Positions 1 to 6,591 of a DNA stretch of 8,368 nucleotides are shown in pieces. Positions within the stretch are counted from its first letter, which is position 1, and every line of letters begins with the position of its first letter. Source of the stretch: Burkholderiales bacterium (GTDB lineage Bacteria; Pseudomonadota; Gammaproteobacteria; Burkholderiales; Usitatibacteraceae); assembly GCA_014378085.1 (NCBI GenBank), contig JACMOJ010000399.1, positions 1 through 8,368 of the forward strand. Reading direction: 5' to 3'. Under the pieces are notes generated by a model that saw nothing but the letters and a program-made list of their open reading frames with translations, had not been told where the DNA came from and ran no database searches. A program made the translations under genes and the position numbers.

Positions 1-804
1 ATTGAAATCGCAATCGTAGACATAGCCTTGGTAGTCGACGGATAACAACGAGCGGCACATCACACTGTCCAAGTTGTGCTGCTGGAAATTGGCCACTAGC
101 AAATCCATGTAGCCCTCAAACTCGCCCTTGGATATTAGGGTCGAGCCGAACCGTTGAATCGGCATATTGGTAATCGTAAACAAGTGGTTAAACACGATCC
201 CAAAATTTGCTTGCAACAGACGGTGGTAGTCCGCTTCCAGCGCTTCTTGAGGCGGCGGTAGTTTTGCGCCTTGCGGGTTGTAAACCAAGTTCAACACCAG
301 ACCGCTATCGGGCAGGCCATAACCCAGCGGATTGAGTTTCTTGAGGCCCGCAATCGAGGCATCAAATACGCCTTCGCCGCGCTGTTTATCGACGTTTTCC
401 TGCGAGTAACAGGGCAACGACGCCGAGACCTCCACTTGCTGGTCGGCTAGGAATTGCGCAAGACCTTCAAAGCCTGGCTCTGACAAGATGGTCAGGTTGC
501 AGCGGTCAATCACCCGCACGCCGGCGGTTCTTGCGGCCACTACCAGCCGCTCGAAATGGTCATTCATTTCTGGCGCGCCGCCGGTCAAATCTAGCGTGGC
601 TACCTTTGCGGCTTGCATGAATGCAATGACGTCATCGATTGTCTCGCCCGACATCATTTCCTTGCGATCCGGGCTCGCGTTGACGTGGCAATGAAAACAC
701 GCTTGATTACACTTGTAGCCAAGATTGACCTGCAAGGTGTCCAGTGCTTTGCGGCGAATGTGCGGGAAGCCGCGCGATTTCATCAGATGCAGAGTTTGGT
801 GCAT
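1..804 (-). CDS. arsS: Arsenosugar biosynthesis radical SAM protein ArsS-like (partial, C-terminus outside window)
   Basis: The reverse strand reads without a stop from ATG at 804 to the window edge, giving 268 residues of a family usually a little over 300 long. The radical SAM cluster motif CX3CX2C is Cys32, Cys36 and Cys39, in the context LGYKCNQACFHCHVNA. It is followed by LDLTGGAPEMN (71-81), DRCNLTIL (100-107), SLPCY (129-133) and a C-terminal MCR...YDCDF segment (Cys250, Cys265). This pattern is that of the ArsS family (radical SAM with the DUF3641-type C-terminal region), tied to conversion of methylated arsenic to arsenosugars; the enzyme should be cytosolic. The ATG at 804 is the first start after an in-frame stop at 868-870. 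I see no strong Shine-Dalgarno before it, so the start is probable, not certain. It lies 143 bp downstream of tkt on the same strand. No arsM or other ars gene is visible, but the far side is cut. No in-frame TGA (selenocysteine) is seen. Confidence 0.85.
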   Translation of the reverse strand, partial: MHQTLHLMKSRGFPHIRRKALDTLQVNLGYKCNQACFHCHVNASPDRKEMMSGETIDDVIAFMQAAKVATLDLTGGAPEMNDHFERLVVAARTAGVRVIDRCNLTILSEPGFEGLAQFLADQQVEVSASLPCYSQENVDKQRGEGVFDASIAGLKKLNPLGYGLPDSGLVLNLVYNPQGAKLPPPQEALEADYHRLLQANFGIVFNHLFTITNMPIQRFGSTLISKGEFEGYMDLLVANFQQHNLDSVMCRSLLSVDYQGYVYDCDFN

Positions 805-947
805 GTCGATTCTAGAAAAGAGTTGAGTGGCCGGAGTTGCTTGAATTGGTACGCGAACTTCTACCGATCAGATGCAATGTTAGTCGCCGGTTTTCAGAGA
901 ACCTAACACCCAAACGCCCCGCCCTAGCGCAAACCGCGCACGACGGC
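805..947. other. Intergenic region between tkt and arsS
   Basis: These 143 bp separate two genes on the minus strand. I see no convincing intrinsic terminator (no GC stem followed by a T run in the leftward direction) and no good sigma70 promoter, so readthrough from tkt into arsS is possible. The only structure noticed is a weak interrupted hairpin at 878-908: TGTTA (878-882) pairs with TAACA (904-908), and GGTT (889-892) with AACC (900-903), leaving a 6-nt bulge. It would lie in the arsS leader RNA. Its significance is unknown. Confidence 0.4.
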
Positions 948-2939
948 TTAGTGATTTTTGACCTTCGCCACCACCGCGGCCGCCGTGATGCCAAAGTGTT
1001 TATAAAGCACGTCGGCCGGCGCGGATTCACCGAAGCTATCAATGCCGATAACGTCGCCTTCCAGACCGACATATTTACGCCAAGTGTCAGTAATGCCCGC
1101 TTCGACAGCGATGCGACGTACACCCGTCGGCAAGACGCTCTCGCGGTAGTCCGCACGCTGTCGATCGAATTCAAATGTTGAAGGCATGGACACCACTCGC
1201 ACGTGAATGTTCTCCGCCGCCAGAAGCTTTTGTGCCTCCGTGGCCAGCGAGACTTCGGTGCCAGTGGCAATAATCACCGCCGCGAGTTCTCCGACCTCTT
1301 TTGATAACACGTAGCCGCCGCGCGCCACGTTTGCCAACACCTCCGCATCGCGCTCTTGGAACGGTGAATTTTGACGCGAGAAAATAAGGCAGGTTGGGCC
1401 GTCGTGTCGCGCTAACGCGTGACGCCAAGCCGCGGCGGCTTCGACGGTGTCACACGGGCGCCAAAGGTCCATGTTGGGAATTAGGCGAAGACTGGCGACG
1501 TGCTCGACTGACTGATGGGTCGGGCCGTCTTCGCCCAAGCCGATCGAGTCGTGCGTAAACACACAAATATTACGAATCTTCATCAGCGCCGCCATCCGCA
1601 ACGCGTTGCGCGAATAGTCGCTAAAGGTCAAAAACGTCCCGTGGTACGGCACAAAGCCGCCATGCAGGGTCAGGCCATTGGCGATCGCCGCCATGCCGAA
1701 TTCGCGCACACCAAAATTGATGTAGTTACCGCCGTGATCTGCACTCAGCGGTTTGCTGCCGCTCCAGTTGGTGAATACCGAACCGGTTAAGTCCGCCGAG
1801 CCGCCGATCATCTCTGGCATGGTTAAGGCGTAGGCTTCGATGGCAAATTGCGATGCTTTGCGCGTGGCAACGGTTTCCGCTTTTTCGACTGACTTCGCTA
1901 TCAGCGTATTTCCGGTTAACGCAAAACTAGCTGGCAAATCGCCCTGCATGCGACGCTTGAATTCGGCCGCCAGCGCGGGCTCGGCGTGTTCATAGGCAGC
2001 GAACGCCCCATTCCAACGCGCCTCCAACGCCGCCCCTTTGTGGGTGGCGTCCCACGCATCGTAGATATTCTGCGGAATCTCAAATCGCGCATGTTTCCAG
2101 CCGAGCGCCTCACGTGTGGCCGCAACTTCCTTGTCACCCAGCGCCGCACCGTGCACTTTGTCCGACCCGGCCAAATTGGGGGAGCCTTTGCCGATGACCG
2201 TTTTGCAGCAGATCAGCGTTGGTTTGTCGGATTGCTCTTTTGCTTCTAGGATCGCGGCGTTGATTTGCGCGGGGTCGTGTCCATCCACATTGGGGATCAC
2301 ATTCCAGCCATAAGACGCAAATCGCATCGGCGTGTTGTCGCGAAACCAGCCCTCGACCTTGCCATCAATGGAGATGCCATTGTCGTCGTAGAACACAATT
2401 AGTTTGCCCAAGCCTAATGTGCCGGCGAGTGAACAAACTTCGTGTGAAATGCCTTCCATCATGCAGCCGTCGCCGACAAACACATAGGTGTAGTGGCCGA
2501 CAACGTTGTGGCCGGGTCGGTTAAAGGTGCGCGCGAGCTCGCGTTCAGCAATCGCCATACCGACGGCATTGGCCAGTCCCTGCCCGAGCGGACCGGTGGT
2601 GGTCTCGACACCAGGCGTAATGCCAACCTCGGGATGGCCCGGCGTTTTGGAATGTAACTGACGAAACGACTTGATATCGTCCATCGACAAGTCATACCCG
2701 CTGAGATGTAACAACGAATAGATCAGCATCGAACCGTGGCCGTTGGACAACACAAACCGGTCGCGATCCGCCCAATGCGGGTTTTTGGGATTGTGGTTCA
2801 GGTGATGTCGCCACAGCACCTCGGCGATTTCCGCCATTCCCATCGGTGCACCGGGGTGTCCCGAATTTGCCTTCTGAACCGCATCCATGGAAAGAACGCG
2901 AATGGCGTTGGTGATATCAATGCGGGAGGCTTGGGTCAT
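948..2939 (-). CDS. tkt: Transketolase
   Basis: Thiamine-diphosphate- and Mg-dependent cytosolic enzyme that moves two-carbon ketol units between sugar phosphates in the non-oxidative pentose phosphate pathway, or the Calvin cycle if present. The product is 663 residues, the length of E. coli TktA. In order: SGHPGAPMG with His28, NGHGSM with His68, GPLGQG (116-121), the ThDP motif GDG (156-158) ending at Asn187, KVHGAALG with His263, the pyrimidine-domain glutamate Glu413 in [12 protein letters not shown], and GPTHQ with His475. A C-terminal transketolase domain runs from about residue 540. All expected active-site residues are present. The frame stays open upstream to 3206, but that extension has no family similarity, crosses a simple repeat and would overlap speD, so the start is ATG at 2939 ([21 protein letters not shown] begins the conserved region). 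There is no recognisable Shine-Dalgarno before this ATG. It is divergent from speD. Confidence 0.97.
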   Translation of the reverse strand: MTQASRIDITNAIRVLSMDAVQKANSGHPGAPMGMAEIAEVLWRHHLNHNPKNPHWADRDRFVLSNGHGSMLIYSLLHLSGYDLSMDDIKSFRQLHSKTPGHPEVGITPGVETTTGPLGQGLANAVGMAIAERELARTFNRPGHNVVGHYTYVFVGDGCMMEGISHEVCSLAGTLGLGKLIVFYDDNGISIDGKVEGWFRDNTPMRFASYGWNVIPNVDGHDPAQINAAILEAKEQSDKPTLICCKTVIGKGSPNLAGSDKVHGAALGDKEVAATREALGWKHARFEIPQNIYDAWDATHKGAALEARWNGAFAAYEHAEPALAAEFKRRMQGDLPASFALTGNTLIAKSVEKAETVATRKASQFAIEAYALTMPEMIGGSADLTGSVFTNWSGSKPLSADHGGNYINFGVREFGMAAIANGLTLHGGFVPYHGTFLTFSDYSRNALRMAALMKIRNICVFTHDSIGLGEDGPTHQSVEHVASLRLIPNMDLWRPCDTVEAAAAWRHALARHDGPTCLIFSRQNSPFQERDAEVLANVARGGYVLSKEVGELAAVIIATGTEVSLATEAQKLLAAENIHVRVVSMPSTFEFDRQRADYRESVLPTGVRRIAVEAGITDTWRKYVGLEGDVIGIDSFGESAPADVLYKHFGITAAAVVAKVKNH

Positions 2940-2963
2940 GGCAATCTGGGAAGGACAAAGAAT

Positions 2964-3003
2964 GGGCAGGAGGGGGCAGGAGGGGGTAGGAGGGGGTAGG
3001 AAG
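2964..3003. repeat. Four tandem 10-bp G-rich repeats with a G-quadruplex pattern
   Basis: Four consecutive 10-bp units on the plus strand: GGGCAGGAGG (2964-2973), the same again (2974-2983), GGGTAGGAGG (2984-2993) and GGGTAGGAAG (2994-3003). Across the junctions this gives one GGG run and three GGGGG runs separated by 5-nt loops (CAGGA, CAGGA, TAGGA), which satisfies the canonical G3+N1-7 quadruplex rule. It sits 24-64 bp upstream of the tkt start. The G-rich strand is the template for tkt, so the tkt leader RNA would be C-rich with repeated CCUCCU. Unit number could vary between strains by slippage. Any role is inference. Confidence 0.9.
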
Positions 3004-3029
3004 AAACGCGCGGCAACGGTCGTGCGGCG

Positions 3030-3064
3030 TTGTCTTAGCGTAGCGGTGTTGCAGCAATTATAAT
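3030..3064 (+). promoter_or_regulatory. Putative speD operon promoter; palindromic -10 shared with tkt
   Basis: The 10-bp palindrome AATTATAATT (3056-3065) holds a perfect TATAAT on the plus strand (3059-3064) and another on the minus strand (3057-3062 read in reverse). No consensus -35 stands at 16-18 bp on either side: TTAGCG (3035-3040) is the best plus-strand match at 18 bp, and TTGTCT (3030-3035) is too far away at 23 bp. Transcription from the plus box would begin near 3071, some 80 nt before speD. From the minus box it would give tkt a leader of roughly 110 nt containing the 10-bp repeat. This is the only AT-rich -10-like element in the divergent intergenic region. Confidence 0.45.
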
Positions 3065-3152
3065 TTAGTCGCTGTCTCCGCCCCCCATTTTTGTTCGCCC
3101 GCACCATTGGTTGGCGCGCCCAGATGTCACACCAACACGATCGGAGCTTTTT

Positions 3153-3563
3153 ATGCGCGGCCTGCACATTTTTGCGGATTTCTACAACTGCCCCAAGGGC
3201 AAACACATGGTTTCAGCCAAAGCGCTGCGCCAGTTATGTATCAGCGCCTCAGAGGCGGCGGGTTTGACCGTGTTAGGTGATCATTTTTACCAATTTGTCG
3301 GCGTTGACGACACGCAAGCTGGCGGTGCCACCGGCGCTCTGGTGCTCGCGGAGTCGCATTTGGCCGTGCACACCTGGCCGGAGCGTGGCGGTGCGACGCT
3401 CGATATTTATGTGTGCAACGTGAGCGGCGACAACAGTCGCAAAGCCGAGGCGTTGTATGCAACGCTGCTTAAGGTGTTCGGGCCGACTGATGTGATGGTT
3501 GAGCGCGTTTTACGCGGCAAGGACCTACCTGCCAGCGACGCCGTGGCGCTTGCAGCGGCATAA
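3153..3563 (+). CDS. speD: S-adenosylmethionine decarboxylase proenzyme
   Basis: Pyruvoyl-dependent enzyme that decarboxylates SAM to supply the aminopropyl donor for spermidine synthesis; cytosolic. The 136-residue product opens with [11 protein letters not shown] and carries [13 protein letters not shown] at 65-77. The expected self-cleavage is between Glu67 and Ser68, with Ser68 becoming the pyruvoyl group. His73 and Cys88 follow at offsets of 5 and 20 from the serine, matching the Ser63/His68/Cys83 arrangement of the small prokaryotic (Thermotoga-type) enzyme. It is somewhat longer than usual at the C-terminus, with an Ala-rich tail (127-136). A TTG at 3111 is in frame, but ATG 3153 has GGAG (3143-3146) at good spacing and starts exactly at the conserved block. 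It is first in the six-gene operon, with speE 60 bp downstream. Confidence 0.95.
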   Translation: MRGLHIFADFYNCPKGKHMVSAKALRQLCISASEAAGLTVLGDHFYQFVGVDDTQAGGATGALVLAESHLAVHTWPERGGATLDIYVCNVSGDNSRKAEALYATLLKVFGPTDVMVERVLRGKDLPASDAVALAAA

Positions 3564-3623
3564 CTTGCGCCGCCTTAAAGAGCAATACAGAACGATAGAG
3601 AACGTTAAAAAGCGAGCTGGCTG
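3564..3623 (+). other. speD-speE spacer with short direct repeat
   Basis: This 60-bp gap is the longest within the operon. It is purine-rich in its second half and holds two direct copies of AGAACG ten bases apart (3589-3594 and 3599-3604). I see no terminator or promoter in it, and no strong ribosome binding site before the GTG start of speE, so speE translation may be weak or depend on speD translation. Confidence 0.4.
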
Positions 3624-4526
3624 GTGACTAAAATTCGACTCGACGAGCGCCTCACGAATACTGCAGGGGTGTATTTTGATGCGGCATCGCGCATTGCGTC
3701 CCATCAGTCAGCCTACCAGCTAATCGAAATTTTTCAGTGCGCAGATCTGGGGCGTTTGATGCGTATTGGCGGCGTCAACATGACGTCCGAACGAGATGAA
3801 TTTTTTTACCACGAAAGCCTTATTCATCTTGCGGCAACTGCGCATCCGAATCCGCAGCGCGCGCTCATCATCGGCGGCGGGGACGGTGGCGCAGCTGAGG
3901 AATTGCTCAAACATCCTATCGCGGAGTGCCAATTGTGTGAGTTGGACGCGGATGTGGTCAGACTTTCACGCGAACACCTGCAATCAATTCATGGAAACAC
4001 GTTTGACGATCCGCGCCTGCAGTTACACATCGGCGATGGGGCCGCGTTTGTAAAAGCGTTCGTATCCACCAAGGCGCTTGTACCCACTACGGCGCTCGCA
4101 GCGACCACGCCGGCATCAACTGGCTTTGATTTGATCTATCTTGATTTAACGGATCCCATTGGAGAGACGGCCCAATTGTACGAAGCGCCATTTTTTGCCG
4201 ACTGCAAAGCCGCCATGGCGATTGGCGGCGCGTTAGTGCTGCATATTGGCTCACCGTTCTCCCACCCGGATCGGGTTAGTGAAACCATCGCCAATTTACG
4301 CAAGCAGTTTCGGTTTGTCGCGCCCTATTTCGTGCACATACCCACCTATGGCGCGACGTGGGGCTTCGCCGTGGCCTCAGACACGCTCGATGTCCGTGCG
4401 GTCAGCGCAAATACATTGCATACCCGCCTCACTGAGCGGCGCATCGGTAGCCGCCAATACTACGATGCCGACACCCACCACGCCATGCTCGTGCTGCCCC
4501 CTTACATCAAATCACTCGTCGGCTGA
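3624..4526 (+). CDS. speE: Spermidine synthase (polyamine aminopropyltransferase)
   Basis: Transfers the aminopropyl group from decarboxylated SAM, made by the adjacent SpeD, to putrescine, giving spermidine and methylthioadenosine; cytosolic. The 300-residue product has an N-terminal strand domain ending in TSERDEFFYHE (54-64). The Rossmann-fold methyltransferase-like core carries the glycine motif GGGDGG (84-89), the acidic Glu106 after strand 2, IGDGAAF (136-142) and the catalytic DLTDPIG segment (Asp174, Asp177). The start is GTG at 3624, because an in-frame TAA lies at 3606-3608 and the next ATG codons fall inside the conserved region. Oddity: residues 147-164 form a low-complexity insertion, VSTKAL-VPTTAL-AATTPA, encoded by an imperfect 18-bp tandem repeat between IGDGAAF and the catalytic strand. 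Substrate preference (putrescine or another diamine) cannot be read from sequence. Confidence 0.93.
   Translation: MTKIRLDERLTNTAGVYFDAASRIASHQSAYQLIEIFQCADLGRLMRIGGVNMTSERDEFFYHESLIHLAATAHPNPQRALIIGGGDGGAAEELLKHPIAECQLCELDADVVRLSREHLQSIHGNTFDDPRLQLHIGDGAAFVKAFVSTKALVPTTALAATTPASTGFDLIYLDLTDPIGETAQLYEAPFFADCKAAMAIGGALVLHIGSPFSHPDRVSETIANLRKQFRFVAPYFVHIPTYGATWGFAVASDTLDVRAVSANTLHTRLTERRIGSRQYYDADTHHAMLVLPPYIKSLVG
4062..4115 (+). repeat. Decayed 18-bp in-frame tandem repeat inside speE
   Basis: Unit 1 (4062-4079) and unit 2 (4080-4097) match at 14 of 18 positions; unit 3 (4098-4115) matches unit 2 at about 10 of 18. The units are in frame and encode VSTKAL, VPTTAL and AATTPA. They fall in a loop between conserved core elements of the spermidine synthase, so an expansion by slippage that is tolerated by the fold is the simplest reading. 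Confidence 0.7.
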
Positions 4527-4543
4527 CGCGGTATATTGTGCGC

Positions 4544-4909
4544 ATGGAAAAACCACCTTCAGACAATCGTCGTAAACGCCGCACCAGCGCGCGAGTCTGC
4601 TTGGTTGTGATTAGTGCCGCGGCAATCGCGACGTTGGTGGGCTGCGCGCAGGATGAGACGCGACGAGATGTCTACGCCAACAAAGACGACTGTCTTGCCG
4701 ACTGGGGAAATAGCCCGGCAGACTGTGAGCCTGCGTATGACCACCCGCATTCGCGCGGGGCAAACACCGCCTACTACGGCCGCCCCTACATCTATGGCGG
4801 CAGCGCCGGTTCTCCCTCGCGCACTGGTAAGACAATCGGATCAAGCTCCAGCACCTCACGTAGCGGATTTGGTTCCAGCGGCAAGTCTGCATCGAGTAAC
4901 GGCGGATGA
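4544..4909 (+). CDS. Small Gly/Ser-rich lipoprotein, DUF1190/YgiB-YjfM-like
   Basis: A 121-residue predicted lipoprotein. A basic N-terminus (RRKRR, 9-13) precedes a hydrophobic segment (18-33) and the lipobox LVGC with Cys34, the likely lipidated residue; the residue after it is Ala35, so outer-membrane sorting is plausible. The mature part has VYANKDDCLADWG...DCEPAY (Cys50, Cys61, possible disulfide), a Tyr/Gly-rich patch (YYGRPYIYGG, 77-86) and a Ser-rich tail with RSGFG (106-110) ending in Gly120-Gly121. The DC.ADWG..DCE core, GFG motif and terminal GG resemble DUF1190 proteins such as E. coli YgiB and YjfM, which are encoded next to YgiC/YjfC ligases as here. I chose ATG 4544 over GTG 4538, which would add two residues. 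It begins 17 bp after speE, and its stop overlaps the next start by ATGA. Family assignment is moderate because the protein is shorter than YgiB. Confidence 0.72.
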   Translation: MEKPPSDNRRKRRTSARVCLVVISAAAIATLVGCAQDETRRDVYANKDDCLADWGNSPADCEPAYDHPHSRGANTAYYGRPYIYGGSAGSPSRTGKTIGSSSSTSRSGFGSSGKSASSNGG

Positions 4910-5418
4910 CCTCCGTTGAGACGTTAACGACGTTTGATGAACATGACCGGAAGGGGCTTGCTGCGCTGTTGCGTGATGCGGTCGAAACCGGTGCCTCGGT
5001 CGGTTATGTGATGCCCATCAACGAAGCGGAAATCGCCGCCTTTTGGACGGGAGTATTCGAAGACGTAGCTTTAGGCAGACGCGCGCTATTTGTTGGCCGA
5101 GCAGACGGTGAGATTATTGGCTCGGTGCAAATTGAATTTGCAGGTAAGCCGAACGCACGCCACCGTGCAGAGGTTCAAAAAATGTTGGTCCACTCCACAC
5201 AGCAACGCAAAGGCTTGGGTCGACAACTAATGCTGGCGGCCGAGCAGAGTGCGAGATCGAATAGACGAACCCTGTTGGTGCTTGATACCGAATCAGCCAG
5301 CGCCGGGCAGCACCTTTACGCGTCCTTGGGCTTTGTCGCGGCGGGCGAAATCCCGAAATTTGTGATTGGTACCAATGGCGGTTGGTCGCCTACGACGTAC
5401 ATGTACAAATTTCTCTAA
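4906..5418 (+). CDS. GNAT-family N-acetyltransferase
   Basis: A 170-residue acetyltransferase of the GNAT fold. The acetyl-CoA pyrophosphate loop is QQRKGLGRQL (99-108), satisfying Q/R-x-x-G-x-G/A through Gln100, Gly103 and Gly105. Before it lies strand 4 with VQKMLVH (90-96), and the typical C-terminal LYASLGF is at 138-144. The start ATG overlaps the lipoprotein stop as ATGA (4906-4909), which points to translational coupling. The ligase gene starts 6 bp after its stop. The acceptor is unknown. In an operon that makes and probably conjugates spermidine, a polyamine, the conjugate or a protein amine are reasonable candidates, but it does not look like a close SpeG homologue to me. An unrelated small-molecule acetyltransferase that has joined the operon is the alternative. 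Confidence 0.88.
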   Translation: MTSVETLTTFDEHDRKGLAALLRDAVETGASVGYVMPINEAEIAAFWTGVFEDVALGRRALFVGRADGEIIGSVQIEFAGKPNARHRAEVQKMLVHSTQQRKGLGRQLMLAAEQSARSNRRTLLVLDTESASAGQHLYASLGFVAAGEIPKFVIGTNGGWSPTTYMYKFL

Positions 5419-5424
5419 AGCCAT

Positions 5425-6564
5425 ATGCAACGCGAACTCCTCATACCCCGACCCGACTGGCCCCAGAAGATGGAGGAAGTGGGTTTTGGGTTCCACTCAA
5501 TTGACGGGATTTACTGGGACGAGCGGGCCTGTTATCAGCTCACCACCGGTGAGGTCGATATGCTCGAGTCGGTGACTAATGAATTGCACCAGATGTGTAT
5601 CGACGCTGCGCAGCACGTCATCGATCAACAGCTACTCGATCAATTCGCTATCCCGCCGGAGTTTGTACCAGTGGTGCTCGACTCTTGGAATAAAGACGAG
5701 CCCACATTGTTTGGCCGATTCGATTTTTCATGGGACTGCAGGTCGCCACCGAAGATGCTTGAATACAACGCCGATACGCCAACGTCTTTGATCGAGGCAA
5801 GTGTTGCCCAATGGTATTGGCTACAGGACGTGAAAAAAGGTGCGGATCAGTTCAATAGCATTCATGAGCGGCTGATCTCGCGGTGGCAAGAAATTTCTGC
5901 GGAAGTCGGCATCAAAAGTATCCATATGGCGTGCGCTGGCGAAAGCGAGGAAGACGTCGGTAATCTGGATTACATGTGTGATGTCGCAACCCAGGCGGGT
6001 CTCACGCCACATTTCATCGACATCAGCCAGCTTGGCTGGGACGCGGTGGGCAAACGTTTTGTCGATGACCAAGATAACGAGATCGCGGCGTTATTCAAGT
6101 TCTATCCGTGGGAATGGATGGCGCGCGAGGCGTTTGGGCGCAATGTGGGGAGCACAACGACGCGATTTATCGAGCCCGCGTGGAAGATGCTGCTATCCAA
6201 CAAAGCCATCCTGCCGATTCTGTGGGAAATGTTTCCCGAACATCCCAATCTGCTGCCGGCGTTTTTTACACCGCAGAAGTTTGCGAGTGATTACGTAAAG
6301 AAGCCATTACTGTCACGTGAGGGCGCGAATATCAACATCCACACCGCAAGTGGCGAGGTGGCAACCGGTGGTGAATATGGTGAGGAAGGGTTTATTTACC
6401 AGGCTTACCATCCGCTGCCAAACTTCGCGGCCAATGGGGAAGACAACTACATGGTTGTCGGCAGCTGGGTCATTGGTGGTGAGGCGGCGGGCATCGGTAT
6501 TCGCGAGGACGAGTCACCCATTACAAAAAACACCAGCCGATTCTTGCCGCACTACTTTGTTTGA
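5425..6564 (+). CDS. Glutathionylspermidine synthetase-like ATP-grasp ligase (YgiC/YjfC type, no amidase domain)
   Basis: A 379-residue ATP-grasp C-N ligase. In E. coli Gss the corresponding domain joins the glycine carboxylate of glutathione to spermidine with ATP hydrolysis. Here it stands alone without the N-terminal CHAP amidase, like YgiC and YjfC, which are of similar size. Visible motifs: FGRFDFSWD (96-104) with Arg98-x-Asp100; PKMLEYNADTPTSLIEA (109-125) with Glu113-x-Asn115, resembling the Arg/Asp and Glu/Asn active-site and Mg residues of Gss; KPLLSREGANI (293-303) in the ATP-binding part; GSWVIGGEAAGIGIRED (346-362) with Arg360; and the C-terminal FLPH. It lacks a signal peptide, so it is cytosolic or membrane-peripheral. 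It starts 6 bp after the GNAT. Position after speD-speE suggests that spermidine is the amine substrate; the carboxylate partner may be glutathione, another peptide or a protein C-terminus. Confidence 0.93.
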   Translation: MQRELLIPRPDWPQKMEEVGFGFHSIDGIYWDERACYQLTTGEVDMLESVTNELHQMCIDAAQHVIDQQLLDQFAIPPEFVPVVLDSWNKDEPTLFGRFDFSWDCRSPPKMLEYNADTPTSLIEASVAQWYWLQDVKKGADQFNSIHERLISRWQEISAEVGIKSIHMACAGESEEDVGNLDYMCDVATQAGLTPHFIDISQLGWDAVGKRFVDDQDNEIAALFKFYPWEWMAREAFGRNVGSTTTRFIEPAWKMLLSNKAILPILWEMFPEHPNLLPAFFTPQKFASDYVKKPLLSREGANINIHTASGEVATGGEYGEEGFIYQAYHPLPNFAANGEDNYMVVGSWVIGGEAAGIGIREDESPITKNTSRFLPHYFV

Positions 6565-6591
6565 CACATTTTTGAATATTGAGAGGTTGTT

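Noticed and set aside
1..804. Selenocysteine (in-frame TGA) in the radical SAM protein
   Set aside because: Some members of this family contain selenocysteine, but this fragment has no internal TGA and its visible Cys positions are encoded as Cys. The unseen C-terminus could not be checked.
878..908. Hairpin upstream of arsS as a terminator for tkt
   Set aside because: The stem is short, AT-containing and bulged, with no following T run in the tkt direction. I list it only as possible leader structure.
837..1181. Plus-strand open frame opposite the end of transketolase
   Set aside because: It is the complement of a strongly conserved gene and its translation shows no domain; the same holds for the other open frames lying inside tkt, speE, the ligase and the phosphatase.
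2964..3003. CRISPR array or small repeat cluster
   Set aside because: Units are 10 bp with no spacers; it is a simple tandem repeat.
3111..3152. Upstream TTG start for speD
   Set aside because: ATG 3153 has a well-placed GGAG and starts at the conserved GLHIFADF block; the extra 14 residues are not typical of the family.
2940..3206. N-terminal extension of 89 residues to transketolase
   Set aside because: The frame is open, but the extension has no family similarity, crosses the 10-bp repeat and would overlap the speD start. The 663-residue form matches the family length exactly.
3564..3623. Small gene or regulatory RNA between speD and speE
   Set aside because: Only 60 bp, stops in the frames examined, and no stable stem-loop seen.
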